Assembly: GCA_008694505.1 (NCBI GenBank) | Contig: VZDJ01000090.1 | Span: 10,365,646 to 10,429,645, forward strand | Direction: 5' to 3' | Source of the DNA: Cyanoderma ruficeps | Lineage: Eukaryota > Chordata > Aves > Passeriformes > Timaliidae | DNA length: 64,000 bases | In this document: in pieces, positions 50,101 through 59,124 of the stretch | Numbering within the stretch: the stretch's first letter is position 1 | How the letters are laid out: every line of letters starts with the position of its first letter | Notes under the pieces: generated by a model | Told to the model about the DNA's origin: nothing | Seen by the model: only the letters and a program-made list of their open reading frames with translations | Databases searched by the model: none | Program-made: the position numbers and the translations under genes

Positions 50101-53100
50101 CAAAGCCCTAAAGATAAAGGTTCTTTTAACACCAGGCTAGTCACATATCCATAGGCTGCAATGAATTTATGGACTACATCTGTACACTTAACTTTCTTTG
50201 CAGAGGAGAAGCCAAAAGAGCTGCCACAAAGTACTCTTCAAAAATCATCAAGTGCAGAAACAGATTGCAACAGTGAATGCTCCAGAAACACAGAGACAGA
50301 AGAAAATCATAGTATTACGTCAGATATGCCAGCAGTGTCTGCATTTTTTAGCTTAGCTGCTCTGGCAGAAGTGGCAGCCATGGAAAATGTACACAGGTAT
50401 GGTTTTCTTTTCTTCTTGTTGTCTTAAGTAAATAATATGTGAAAGCATGTGAATAGCAGACTGTTTAATTTGGCCTGCATTTCCTCTTTCACAGCTTTCT
50501 ATGAATGTCTGCTTTACCTCACTTGCTTAGTAGTGTTAAGTCTTCACCTAAACGATGATGTAATCTCTTTAGGAGTTACTAAAATGATCCTTCCCAGTAA
50601 GCTTACCTACCAGTTTTTGTATGTAAACAGGTTCATATGTTATTTATCAGATAATAGCAGATGTAAATAGCTACTGCACGCTGATGTGCATTTTTTAGTG
50701 CAGAAAACCTAACACAGTGGAGAGAATTTCATACATATGAGATGAATTTTTATGCTGAACATGGCTGAGGAAAGCTAACTTGTTATTCTTGTGCTTTGCT
50801 GTGTAGAAAGCAAAGCATCTGTAGAATAGCATGGGGCAGAGCAACTCTGGGTGATGGAAAGCCAGGGTAGTTTGGGTTGGTCCTCTCAGTTATTGAGGAG
50901 GCCATCCATACAGATAAGGTGGAGAATGTGCAGGTTACTTGGGGCTTATGAATCAGTTCAGCATGGTCAGACCTGTGATGGGAATAAACCAAAGATAGCA
51001 GGTCCTCCTTGACTCTTGATTATCCAGTGTTGCTCTTTCCTGGGACATACTGGGTATGAAACCCCATCCTCTCCTGCAGTGGAAACTCATTGAGGAAGCA
51101 TTGGGCTAGTTGGAAACCATCACAGTGTCTACAGATGCCATTTGGCAGGTTGCTGGCTGCCTGAGCAGCTCCTCAAGGCAGTAGTTCACAGCCTCAATTA
51201 ACTGTTCCACTCGTGGGCCCCACTGATGAACCCAGCCCTTTTTGTTCAGACTGCACATCAAATGCTCAAAGGCTTTTTAGAAGCTCAGGAACCCTACAAG
51301 AAACAGATCTGCTGGTTCCTCTCTGCAGAAGCTGTTGTTTTGGTTAAGCAGCACTGTTTTGGGTGAGAAGTGCTTTCACACTGCAGTCAGCCTGTCTGTA
51401 ATCATAAGCCACAGAATGGGACTTGTGGAAATGCTGTGCCAAGCTCTGCTCTTATTCACACCATTGCGGTTTCGGTTTCATGTACTGCCACTAACATTGG
51501 CCAGAAATGCACAAAAGCAACAGGATTTGCTCTGCTGTGGTTTTTCTTTCTTGCGCCTCTTAAGAGTTCTTGTCCTCCTCTTGTCCTTGTTGAAGTGAGC
51601 TAATGTTTTGCAGAGCACTGTGGTTGGGTCTTTCTCTTTGAATCCCATCTTTATCATGTCGTTACTTGGCTCGAGCAGTGCATCACCTTTCATAAGGCCT
51701 GAAAACACCAAATGGGCAAATATCCCGTAACTGTTGGAAATGCCAGTTTGTAATCACCCTGAGGGAGGTGACATAGCAGTCCCTGTCCCCCCCCAGGAGG
51801 GACTCTTCCAGTAAAAAAATTAGCCATGTCTCTCACAGATTTGGCAAATGGAAGTCAAAACACAAACCTAAATCTTACGGGCTAGATGCTTCTCTGTTTT
51901 CTACTCTGTCAACTGCTGTTATCTTTTGTAACTCACTTTATTTGCAAATAGCCAGAAATGTGAAGAAAAGAATTGGAGGTTTGCTTGATGTGTCTCTTCA
52001 GTGTCTGAATTTAATTTATTAAATAGTGTCATAGAGCCTTGGGACGTGGAATCCTTCTGGCAGTGTGGTTTTCATTTGAAGTCTTCTGCTTAGCTTTATT
52101 TACCTTGTGCATGCCCAGGTTAAGCACTCTGAGTCTGAGCTGCATTTTGTGCCAAGGCCACTTCATTTCACTCGAGTTGTGTGAAGCACATGGGTACCTC
52201 TGCTGGGGGTCTTAGCTGGGCCAGAGTGAGGTAAAGTGGCCCTGGTGTAAATAAGAAGCAGGCCCCAGATTTTCATTACTACCAAAGACAAATACTGTAA
52301 CAAAAATAGAACCTCACCTATGAGAGTAAATAACAGGCAGTGACATGCTTGGCGTATGTGTTTTAAAAGGCAAGCTGCAAAGGAATTCTCCCAAGTCCAT
52401 TTGGTACCATGACTGATGTTGATTTCCAGCACAAAATTCTGGTACAGTTTATTTTTATGATACCCTGTGCCAAGGGATTAGCACAGAGGTTTTTAAATCA
52501 ACACTGCTGTAGTAATGAAAGAGATGTGCTAGGCTGATGTAGTCATGTAGCGTGGAGGGATCCCAGTGCAACTCTGCTGATGAGTATATTTCCATACTGC
52601 TTAAAAGCTACTTGTTGACTCGCACTAACATGATCTGTGCCTCTGTGCATTTTACCTTCTTTACCTTACCAGACGTGCTGTATGGTCTGCTTCTGAGGGC
52701 TGCAGCAGCTCCCTTGCAAAATGAGTCACAGCACTTGCACACTCTTAACTTACTCTTATGCTGTGGATTTTGCTTTGTGTAGTCGAATGCCAGCACATCT
52801 TGTTTTTTCCTGCCTTTGCATTGTGGTGTAGGTTGTCCTCAGGATATTTTGTTACTGTTGCAGGGACACCTCTGAAAGCACATGTGCCTGAGCACCTGCA
52901 GCAGTGAGGAGTTACTGTGCTGCAGTTTGGGGTGCTAAACTGTGCAGCTGCCGCTTCCTGTCCTTTCTGGTCTGCTAACAGCACCTCCCGTGCTCCAAGT
53001 ATTGATGGGTGGATTTTCTTTTCTTCTTTTGCAGAAGTCAGAGGGCCACACCTCTCCCACATGATGGACAGCCAAATGAAATGTCTCAGGCTCCAGTGCT

Positions 53101-53122
53101 TATTTCCTGCGCTGACCAGTGA
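4956..53122 (+). CDS. BBX: BBX HMG-box transcription factor, partial gene (13 coding exons, 5' end missing)
   Basis: The joined exons 4956-5154, 10589-10656, 16624-16704, 18894-18974, 24286-24366, 27745-27825, 29971-30886, 31777-31915, 35087-35235, 42235-42321, 49327-49524, 50204-50396 and 53035-53122 give one open frame of 786 codons plus a stop. Every intron is GT-AG and all phases agree. The protein begins in the last helix of an HMG box (YKDAFMKANPGYKW) and continues with the BBX-specific PQLNFGMADPTQMGGLSML stretch. Four LFQ(F/L)AE repeat units, a lysine-rich nuclear region and the conserved C-terminus follow. BBX proteins are nuclear DNA-binding factors linked to G1/S cell-cycle control. 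Recognition is by remembered similarity to human BBX, not by a search. The upstream exons, with the start codon and most of the HMG box, lie outside the window; roughly 135 residues are missing if it resembles human. Confidence 0.95.
5155..10588 (+). other. BBX: BBX intron (5.4 kb)
   Basis: GT-AG intron in phase 1. It holds a G/T-rich simple tract (5914-6022), a T run near 9216-9228 and an N at 9275. No gene, RNA or recognised interspersed repeat is seen in the rest. Confidence 0.85.
5914..6022 (+). repeat. G/T-rich low-complexity tract
   Basis: Starts as (GTT)n and runs into TTTG/TTTTG repeats, ending in GGGTTTTTTTC. Long open frames on both strands here are artefacts of the simple sequence. 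Confidence 0.85.
10589..10656 (+). CDS. BBX: BBX coding exon: DPTQMGGLSMLLLAGEHAL segment
   Basis: The acceptor is TTTTAACAG ending at 10588 and the donor is GTAAGG at 10657. The first two bases complete an Asp codon split across the intron, and the exon ends in phase 0. It encodes the hydrophobic conserved stretch TQMGGLSMLLLAGEHAL followed by TAQE. Because it ends in phase 0, it can join directly to any of the following repeat exons or to the large exon at 29971 without a frameshift. Confidence 0.95.
10657..16623 (+). other. BBX: BBX intron (6.0 kb)
   Basis: GT-AG intron in phase 0. The only notable content is a CpG-rich patch at 13814-14132 against an otherwise CpG-poor background. The stretch 15600-16300 is AT-rich and unique-looking. 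Confidence 0.85.
16624..16704 (+). CDS. BBX: BBX repeat exon 1 of 4 (27 residues, LFQFAE)
   Basis: The acceptor is CTTGTTTCAG ending at 16623 and the donor is a strong GTGAGT at 16705. The exon is exactly 81 bp and phase 0 at both ends. The unit starts VSSSTC, has a variable middle, and ends QKSSLFQFAE. It is the first of four equal-length exons with the pattern (I/V)SS(S/N)T...(S)LFQ(F/L)AE, so it arose from internal exon duplication. The function of the repeat is not known to me; the hydrophobic-acidic end could be a short interaction motif. Confidence 0.95.
16705..18893 (+). other. BBX: BBX intron (2.2 kb)
   Basis: GT-AG intron, phase 0, between repeat exons 1 and 2. Nothing recognisable is seen within it. 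Confidence 0.85.
18894..18974 (+). CDS. BBX: BBX repeat exon 2 of 4 (27 residues, ALFQFAE)
   Basis: The acceptor is TTCCTGACAG ending at 18893. The donor GTATAA at 18975 is weaker than those of its neighbours. The exon is 81 bp, phase 0-0. The unit starts ISSSTSQPG and ends EESALFQFAE, matching the other repeat units at both ends but diverging in the middle. It lacks the Cys seen in the middle of the other three units. Its last 16 bases and donor lie inside a 43-bp tandem duplication, so a second copy of the same donor stands 43 bp downstream. Confidence 0.93.
18959..19045 (+). repeat. 43-bp perfect tandem duplication across a BBX exon-intron border
   Basis: Bases 18959-19001 are repeated exactly at 19002-19044, and the identity runs one base further. 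The unit holds the last 16 bases of repeat exon 2, its donor GTATAA and 21 bases of intron. No mismatch exists between the copies, so the event is recent or conserved by conversion. Confidence 0.95.
18975..24285 (+). other. BBX: BBX intron (5.3 kb)
   Basis: GT-AG intron, phase 0, between repeat exons 2 and 3. It begins inside the 43-bp tandem duplication. It contains a 13-bp inverted repeat at 22203-22236 and a CR1 fragment at 23311-23525. Nothing else is recognised. Confidence 0.85.
23311..23525 (-). mobile_element. CR1 LINE fragment (3' end)
   Basis: The reverse complement of a CR1 end: ATCATAGAACCATAGAATGG, then GGGAGGGACCTTAAGGCTCA, CATGCAGGGACACCTTCC and CATCCAACCTGGCCCTGAAC. The sequence is fairly well preserved over about 210 bp. 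It sits in the intron between repeat exons 2 and 3. Confidence 0.9.
24286..24366 (+). CDS. BBX: BBX repeat exon 3 of 4 (27 residues, ALFQLAE)
   Basis: The acceptor ends CCTAG at 24285 after a T/C-rich run, and the donor is GTAAAG at 24367. The exon is 81 bp, phase 0-0. The unit begins ISSNTSQL and ends HCGKSALFQLAE. From memory it is the closest of the four to the last repeat of human BBX (ISSNTSQL...CGKSALFQLAE), so it is probably the orthologue of that exon. A long open frame on the opposite strand across this exon is a shadow. Confidence 0.95.
26288..26304 (+). repeat. Poly-C tract, C17
   Basis: Seventeen C in a row follow a T run, with an N at 26269 close by. Length is probably uncertain in the assembly. 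Confidence 0.85.
27279..27346 (+). repeat. (GAAAT/GAAAC)n pentanucleotide microsatellite
   Basis: About thirteen 5-base units of GAAAT, GAAAC and AAAAT type lie about 400 bp before repeat exon 4. Interrupted units suggest an old array. Confidence 0.85.
27745..27825 (+). CDS. BBX: BBX repeat exon 4 of 4 (27 residues, ALFQLAE)
   Basis: The acceptor is TTTCTCTCCATAG ending at 27744, and the donor is GTAATA at 27826. The exon is 81 bp, phase 0-0. The unit starts ISSSTSRSG and ends QCGTSALFQLAE. It resembles repeat exon 3 in its last third, which points to a duplication of that exon or of a shared ancestor. I recall only three such units in human BBX, so this could be an additional bird unit or one lost or skipped in mammals. 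Confidence 0.93.
27826..29970 (+). other. BBX: BBX intron (2.1 kb)
   Basis: GT-AG intron, phase 0, ahead of the large exon. Nothing recognisable is seen within it. Confidence 0.85.
29971..30886 (+). CDS. BBX: BBX large coding exon: acidic region, nuclear localisation segments, SUMO-type motifs
   Basis: The acceptor is CTTATTTTAG ending at 29970; the donor is GTGGGT at 30887. The exon is 916 bp and ends in phase 1. It opens MCLASEG, then an acid-rich tract (exon residues 20-70, many E/D/K). A basic run KIKKKKKKNK is at exon residues 116-125, KKSCKKRQSSESDIESV at about 137-153, PRKKPR at 174-179 and SPKKKVKSKEKKTSKEK at 193-209. These are classic nuclear localisation or nucleic-acid-contact features. 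Two SUMO-type motifs follow, IKVE (239-242, before PLTP) and VKTE (259-262). The end, from ETCGSRKSERSCKGALYKTL to RANVDRG, is strongly conserved with human BBX. The 5' acidic part is shorter than, and diverged from, the human version I recall. Confidence 0.96.
30887..31776 (+). other. BBX: BBX intron (0.9 kb)
   Basis: Short phase-1 intron with donor GTGGGT and acceptor TCACAG. No internal feature is seen. Confidence 0.9.
31777..31915 (+). CDS. BBX: BBX coding exon: GKRSSGKGNSSDHEGCW segment
   Basis: The acceptor is CTTCGTCACAG ending at 31776 and the donor is GTAAGT at 31916. The first two bases complete the split Gly codon begun at 30886, and the exon ends in phase 2. It encodes KRSSGKGNSSDHEGCWNEE, then FSPSGTSGNKKLKKTKPKEE. 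The Ser/Gly-rich beginning and basic end are conserved in vertebrate BBX. The reading frame stays open upstream of the acceptor, but the splice phase and homology fix the start. Confidence 0.95.
31916..35086 (+). other. BBX: BBX intron (3.2 kb)
   Basis: Phase-2 intron. It is AT-rich up to about 33.1 kb. The part from about 33240 to 33760 is richer in GC. A perfect 18-bp TG/CA palindrome at 34996-35013 lies about 75 bp before the acceptor. No gene is seen. Confidence 0.85.
35087..35235 (+). CDS. BBX: BBX coding exon: FAKKFNSLPQYSPITFDRK segment
   Basis: The acceptor is TTTCCCATTTAG ending at 35086, and the donor is GTAAAT at 35236. It enters in phase 2 and leaves in phase 1. It encodes LAKLEEEFAKKFNSLPQYSP, then a basic block SRKKRKIG that could serve as another nuclear localisation signal, then SSSCELPKSNK. 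A second AG at 35090-35091 would cut five bases and shift the frame, so the first AG is used. Confidence 0.95.
38871..38921 (+). repeat. Poly-T tract with assembly gap
   Basis: About 50 T with one C and NN at 38894-38895. It could be the complement of a poly(A) tail of a minus-strand retrocopy, but the sequence after it has no AATAAA complement and no recognisable gene. Confidence 0.8.
39159..39208 (+). repeat. 25-bp tandem duplication
   Basis: Two adjacent 25-bp units (TCAGATCCTTTAATAAAAAT... and TCAGATCCTTTAATAAAAAC...) differ by one base. They are in the intron between 35235 and 42235 and have no evident role. Confidence 0.85.
41470..41925 (+). mobile_element. ERVL-type solo LTR, decayed
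   Basis: It begins TGTGGTGGGTTGGCCCTGCC, the usual start of avian ERVL LTRs. It carries the typical downstream block GGGTCAGCTGTCCCAACTAT, CTCCTCCCAACCTCTTG, CTCAGCCTACTTGCTGG and a GTAAATACTGCTCAGCAG-like part. It ends near CCAGCCACACCCAG. No internal region, second LTR or clear target-site duplication is visible, so it is an old solo LTR left by recombination. A (GA)n run is at 41822-41838. Family assignment is from memory. Confidence 0.7.
42235..42321 (+). CDS. BBX: BBX coding exon: FQSQKKNLFHKIVSKFKH segment
   Basis: The acceptor is GTTGTCTGTAG ending at 42234. The donor is GTACTG at 42322, a weak match to consensus. The exon is phase 1 at both ends, so it is skippable in frame. It encodes SFQSQKKNLFHKIVSKFKH, then RTKLNVPDT, basic and conserved. 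The next exon found (49327) joins in phase, giving DTAILLEDRN. Human BBX, as I recall it, has about 20 more residues at this point, which I could not find here. Confidence 0.94.
42322..49326 (+). other. BBX: BBX intron (7.0 kb)
   Basis: Phase-1 intron starting with the weak donor GTACTG. It has a T run and an N near 43101-43115, and an AT-rich, repeat-free stretch at about 46930-47480. I looked here for the extra short exon recalled from human BBX and did not find it. Confidence 0.8.
49327..49524 (+). CDS. BBX: BBX coding exon: PLVGSQKRKARKTKITHLVR segment
   Basis: The acceptor is TTTTCTTCTAG ending at 49326, and the donor is GTAAGG at 49525. It is phase 1 at both ends. It encodes ILLEDRN, a variable Ser-rich part, NTPEP, and then the highly conserved PLVGSQKRKARKTKITHLVR followed by TADGRVSPAAGTL. 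The block QKRKARKTK is strongly basic and is another likely DNA-contact or nuclear localisation segment. Confidence 0.95.
49525..50203 (+). other. BBX: BBX intron (0.7 kb)
   Basis: Phase-1 GT-AG intron with no recognisable content. Confidence 0.9.
50204..50396 (+). CDS. BBX: BBX coding exon: PAVSAFFSLAALAEVAAMEN segment
   Basis: The acceptor is CTTTCTTTGCAG ending at 50203 and the donor is GTATGG at 50397. It enters in phase 1 and leaves in phase 2. A variable polar part (KPKELPQSTL..., TDCNSECSRNTETEENHS) is followed by an almost invariant hydrophobic helix, MPAVSAFFSLAALAEVAAME, then NVHR. The helix (FFSLAALAEVAA) echoes the LFQ(F/L)AE ending of the 27-residue repeats and could be an interaction motif; this is inference. 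Confidence 0.95.
50397..53034 (+). other. BBX: BBX last intron (2.6 kb)
   Basis: Phase-2 GT-AG intron. The segment of about 50800-51720 shows short minus-strand open stretches that look like a decayed coding remnant (see findings). Otherwise nothing is recognised. Confidence 0.85.
53035..53122 (+). CDS. BBX: BBX last coding exon and stop codon
   Basis: The acceptor is TTTCTTCTTTTGCAG ending at 53034. The first base completes the split Arg codon, and 28 codons follow to TGA at 53120-53122. It encodes SQRATPLPHDGQPNEMSQAP, then VLISCADQ, the conserved BBX C-terminus. The frame and the end match the human protein as I recall it, which fixes the strand and the completeness of the 3' end. Confidence 0.95.
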
Positions 53123-53221
53123 AGCTCCACTTTATTGTAAAACATTGTGCTTTACCTAATATCCTAGCCTTGTCTTTACCAAGGGAAGCTAGTCAGTCCA
53201 TATGATGGAACTAGAGACTGC

Positions 53222-53227
53222 AATAAA
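53222..53227 (+). promoter_or_regulatory. BBX: Proximal poly(A) signal AATAAA
   Basis: A canonical hexamer 100 bases after the stop codon, followed by the T/G-rich stretch GTGCTTATTGCTCTGAGTGG. If used, it gives a 3' UTR of only about 120 bases. Confidence 0.5.
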
Positions 53228-56200
53228 GTGCTTATTGCTCTGAGTGGCCCAGAATTCACTGGAAGCCAGACGTTAGCAACTTGGGCCAGGTCCTCAAATT
53301 GGAACCCAGTATGTAGGAGGGTGCTGTTGTCTATTAATGAACTGAAATGGAGTGGAATGATCCCAGAGCTTGCTTTCTATTGAAGGCTTTTAAACAGTAA
53401 ACAGGTGGTTGGTGTGAAAAAGGCTGCCTTTACTGTTAGCTCACACAGCATCTCTTTTACCAACCAGAGAGAACGACAACTAGTTTCATATATTACCTAG
53501 TTATTCTAAATGAAAAAGAAAAAAAAAAAAGAAAAAAAAACCCAACAAAAACACTGACGCACTGCACTAGTTACTATTAGATATTCTTAGTCATTTTTTA
53601 CGTGAAGATTTAAGTTCTAAGATGGTTTATATTAATAGGTTATGCCTACGTTTATATTGTAGAATGAATTTAAAACCTGTTCCAGAGAACTCAAGGCAGC
53701 CTGGACAGATGTACCATTGTTAGCGGTGTTTGGGCAGCCACGTGGTCCAGATGTTCTGCACTTTTATATTTGCCACCGGAGTGGTAGAGTTTACTGGGAG
53801 AAGTTCTGACAGGCTACGTTTGGGTTTGTTTCTTTTTAATTTAGCTTTGAATAACCAGGATGATGTGCATTAGAAAAAGGAGTGGTGTATGGAAAAGAAA
53901 ATACTGCAGATAATTGACTTGTCTTTCATGCCTTGGAGGGTTCCTTTATTTTTGCATAGATATCTGAGCGACTTGGTGAAACTTTCCTGTAAACAAAAAG
54001 TACTGCAAATGCGTTTTTCAAAAGTGACCTTAGTATTATTTCACAGTTCTGAAAAACTTAAAACCATGACTTTTCGATACAGTGTACACCAATACACATA
54101 CCTTTTGCATTTTACAGACACTGGCATTGTTGTAGTTACTATGCACAGTCCAAATCAGCTTCAGAGTTTGCATAAAGGGCCAATTACAGTTTGTGTTGGT
54201 GATGTGGAAAGCTGTATACAGTTCAGCTACAACTGAAGAGTAGCGTTTGACTGAATTCAGACTACCAAACAGATCCATCTGCCAGTTTCTGTCTCTGCTT
54301 GTGTTGAATTTTTGTGTTTTGCTCTCATAAATACATCCCAAAAGCAGGCCAAGTGTATCACTTGGCCTGTTACCTTCACTATTCTGACTTACACTATTGT
54401 ATAGCCAAGCATTGATTCCTACCAATAGATGCAAAATGATCACTAGTAATTGATCTAAAGCTACAAATTCAACAGGGTACTTCTTCTATAGCACAAGATG
54501 TTTCCCTACTTTTTGCATTGTAGCACAACAATTTACCAAATTGGACTCCAGCAATAATTTTCTATTAGTCTTCGTCATACCGGCTGAACTTTTGATAGTA
54601 TTAGATTGAGTTTGAAGTTCTTTGAATTAAGTCTTTAAATGATGCGAGTTTACATCATTCTATCAGGCATTCTTATTTATACTTGACTGAATTGATAATG
54701 TGTTTTGGGGTTATTTTGTAACTAATTTGATGTAATAGCCATATGGACAGTAACTATTAATGCTTGCTAGGTTTAGCCTTTCATTGTTGTAGTTAAGTGA
54801 AAGTTTCTGGTTCAGTGTCAGGCAACAAGATACAATGTACCATAAGAGTTTTAAGAAAGGATTAAACGTCTGACAGAAGGCAGGTAGCTGGGGAAGTGTC
54901 ACTGAAACAGCACCATCGAGGATGCATGTGTTGAAAGAAGGGAACAACAGAAGAACAACAAAACTTACAAACCAATGAGTCAGTGAAAAGGCTTTTCTAA
55001 AAATTCAGGTGAATAAATGTCTAAGAGTCCCTAGAATGCCATTGCAGCCTATGGTGGTATTTTAAATAAGATTTTATTAAATTTTTATAAGTTATTTTAA
55101 CAAGACAGGAAAAACTTAAAAGACTTAAAACTTGTGGGTCACAGCAGGGTGGCTGTTGGAGTTTTGGACCACTTTATAATTAGCTGAAATCCAAATATGT
55201 TACAGTGCAGGCCGTTCACGTTGACAATGGTACTAACTTATTTCTCTAGAAACCTTTAGAGTAGATATATTTTTGTCAAAGCACCCCATCCTTCCTCAAT
55301 TTAAATTTCAATATTGTTCCTGGAGATATTTCTGTATATTAATGGTACCTTTTTTAAAAGAAACAGAAAATTACTTTTTTCTATATGAATTAATATCTTA
55401 CTTGATCTGCTTTTCCTTGACTTTCCCTTAGAGAGGGGGTAGGGTTGGGTCAGTTTACTGGATATGACTGTTTTCAGATACTAAACCTTTTTGTAGATAT
55501 GCTTAATTTTTAAGCGATTAGGCACTGAGAGTAGCAGAAATCCTGCAAAGCTTTATAGTTCACTAGGCATTTGCCTTTGTTGGTTCTCTGAGTGATGTCT
55601 TGATTTAAGTAGCTAGAATTTTCCCTGAATCTACTAGAAGGGGTATCAGTATTTTCAGGTAACAAAGTCTGTTAGCACAACAAAAACTTCAGACCAATAT
55701 ATTACTGTATTGGGGTTGGGTTTTTTTCCTTGTTTGTTTTGTTTTAATTTTTATTAATTTCAGCTGCTTACATTTTGGAAAATCTTATGCTATTGTGTGT
55801 ACTTCAGTATACCAGCAAACACTGTTACCTGTTAACACGTTGTCCACAAATGCCTCTAGAGAAGAAATTGTTGCACCTTATGTATATCTCAAGCAAACCA
55901 AAATATGATGCTTTTCTGCTTTGTTTATTCTGAATATGTTGTATCATACTTTACTGAACCCATTTTAACTTAGCTGAAGGTATCAATATTTATGCATTTC
56001 ACATTATTTTCTGGATCTGAACCTGTGTATAAATCTTTCTTTGAAAAAAAGACAAGCATTTACTGTAGTTGTCCTCTGTGACTTATCCATGGGAGGGGGG
56101 AATCTTGTCTCAAGTGTAAAATGCAGTACTGTCCCAGTTTTCCTTGGCTTTTATTTATTTAGTCATCTTCGATATTTCATAGTTCTGAGGCATACAAAAT

Positions 56201-57020
56201 GCATTGTCGTAGCTGAAGCTACAGATCTAAGCAGCTGGGAGAAATTTACTGTAATGTCTTCTTAATTGTTCTAGTACTGTATACAAATATGGGAAATACG
56301 TTCTGCAGCACATTTGAGATGCAGATTCTTATCCCCACAGTAGGCTATTTTCCAGGTATTAGACCAAATCAATCAAAACTCCATATCTCACAGGTCTTTT
56401 CTGACTAAACGATTCTGAAAACATCTATGGAGATTACTTAAAGCTCTGCTTTTGGCAGTAACTACCCCTTGAATGTGCTGTGATTTCAGAAAAGAATATA
56501 TTTATTTAAGATGACTGAATGCTCTTTTATACTAATCCCAAAGTCAGGAGCAAGAGACTTCTTGGTAGTTTGGGTTTCTATTTTATAGCACTGGTGCGTG
56601 ACTTTTGAAATTAAAATGATAAGCATTGTTGGAAAGGGGCACAAGAACAAGGGACTGGTAGAAGTGTGTGGATTTGTGGTGTTTGAATTCCAGCTTTGGT
56701 CTTTATTATTTGAATGAAAGCTGGCTGCCTTTGTAGCACAAGGCTGAACAGCATTCTGCAGTTTGTAGCAAGTAGAGAGTTGTAAGTCACATCAGTACTA
56801 GGGAATGCCTTATAGTTTGGATGCTGTCTTTTGCAACAGGATATTAATTGAAGTAGTTTTAATTTCCACTGCCTGTTTAGCTACTGTACAGATACTGAAC
56901 CAACTGAAGTCAAGTTATAGACGTGGGACAGCTAGCTAAGAGAGTATGTAAGGAAAGCTGTCCTTTATTCTCAGTGTGGCAACATTATGGCAGCAAGGGG
57001 GAATTAGAAAGGAATTTAGA

Positions 57021-57084
57021 TGTGTATATATATAGGGGTGGGTGTGTGGGTGTGGGTGCGTGCATGTGTGTGTGCCTGGGTGTG
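57021..57084 (+). repeat. GT-rich microsatellite in probable 3' UTR
   Basis: Irregular (TG)n/(GGGTGT)n sequence preceded by TGTATATATATA. It is imperfect and not clearly functional. Confidence 0.8.
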
Positions 57085-59124
57085 TACATTCTGCAAAAAA
57101 AGAGATGTAGGAAACCAGAAACATGATGGGTCAACAAGACACTATAATGTATGTTGACCCTTTTGAGTGCACTCCCGTTTTTTTGAATGCTGAGCCTAAT
57201 ATGGCTACCTCTCCTTAAAGACTACTTTTGTTAACTTCCATTTGCTTTCAGGCTTGATCATGTAATCTTTTTGGCCATTGATACCATTTGTATATCGCTG
57301 TGTGTTTATTTTCCAAGAGCAATGTTTATATAGTGCAGACACCATAAAGGCTGAATATGCAGTGGTAGCCAAACTGTGTTGCTGGAGCATTTTTGTTTAA
57401 CCTCTGCCACAGTCATATGGGTTGCGGGACATGGGCCCACTAGCCCTGCTCGGTTCAGTGAGATCAGTTTCTGTAACACAGAAGATGCAGTGCTCGTGGG
57501 GTGGTGGACTTCTGATGTTTCCAGAGGTGTTGAGTAAGCCACATGCTGCTCTTGAAACTTCCTTCTGGAGTTTACATTTGCAGTCCTGATTTCTCAAGGA
57601 AACATAACTGTGCAGCTTGTGTTGTTTACCCTACATTATCCATTAGATGCTGTTTGTTTGCTGTGCTTGTTTGATAGGTTGAAGAGCTCCTTTGCCGTAT
57701 CTTGCAATACTCACGGCATTTTCCTTACCTTGTATATATTTTTGAACTGTCAGCTACAGCTGCCGGGATGCCGAGGCACTTCAGGACACTGAGTGCCATG
57801 AACAAGTACATGTTTAGGCTGTGAAAGGATTACTTGCCTCCTCCCCTGAATTCCCCCAGAAAAAGGCACAGTGAGGTTTATGTTCTCACCGAAGTACTAC
57901 CATAGTCATTTATATACTCAGTATTCTGTACTGAACTGACAACTTTGAAGATGCTTATGAGATGGATGTTTATTTTATGTCCCCCTACTAATTCTCTGAT
58001 GGCAGAAATCTAGGAAGACTTGACATGAGATCTCCACTCAGCAACACACCCAAGCTTAGGCTGGAAATCCTCCTTCCTTAAGGGGCAGCATTGTTGTTGG
58101 CACTGTGACAGTGTGGGAGCCCCGATCACGGACCACTATGCTCTTTGATTTAAGCTTGGGCTTGCGTGATGTTCCTGGGGGAAGCACATCATCATGACCT
58201 AGGGCCTTCATTGAGGTGGAGTTTTAAAAATGACTGCAAATAGCTCAACATTTGTGGAGTTCTTCCAAAGAATTAGATTGTAGTTTCTGGGTCTTGGCTG
58301 TTAGCATATAGCAGTAGATCAGTGCTGTACTCCACTGGGAAAACCACACTGTTCAGGAAAACTGACTGGGCTCCCGAATGTAATGGTCTAGTGTAGTCTG
58401 TTCTTTTCAGCTCCACAGCTGAAACCTTGTTTGCCCCTGAGTACTGCTATACTCCAATCAGTGGCTGGGTCTTTGAGGGTGACAAAAGCAGGAGAGGCAA
58501 GTACGTGCATGTGTCTGCACGTGTGTGTACGTACATACAGTCCTCGGCGTGCGGTGACTTCCAGCATGGACTCTGTGCTAAAGGATTCCTGTGTTAGCTC
58601 ATAAAACAACTTGGAGTTTCTCAGATTATAGTTTTCCAACTTCGTTGCTAGATTTTGGTATCTTTTCTTCACATTACACACCATAAGGTGTGAGTTTCAA
58701 AAATCACACCTGAAAAAAACACAGATCCTGCTGACCTGGATGCTACAAAAGCCTTCTTTCTCAGCAGTGCTTGCTTTTAATAACCAGTATCTGTTGACAG
58801 TTTCAACACAACTGATTTGCTATGATCTTTCTTCTTGGAGCCCAATCCTTCAACTTCTTTTCTCACATGTATTTCCACTGAATTTTGACCTAGTATATGG
58901 TTTTATTCTCTCTGAAGTTTGGTGGAAACATGCCTTACAATAGTTCATCTCCTTCAATGGTATAACAGAGCTACTGCCTTCTTAGTCGTGTGTAGTTAAG
59001 TCAATAAGCACATTTATAGAATGTCATACTTTATTCAAAACTCTCTAATTTGATACTTTTAAATGCACATGTTAAGTCATGTGTATAACATGCTAAAGTA
59101 CATTAAACTGTGATAATGAAACTG

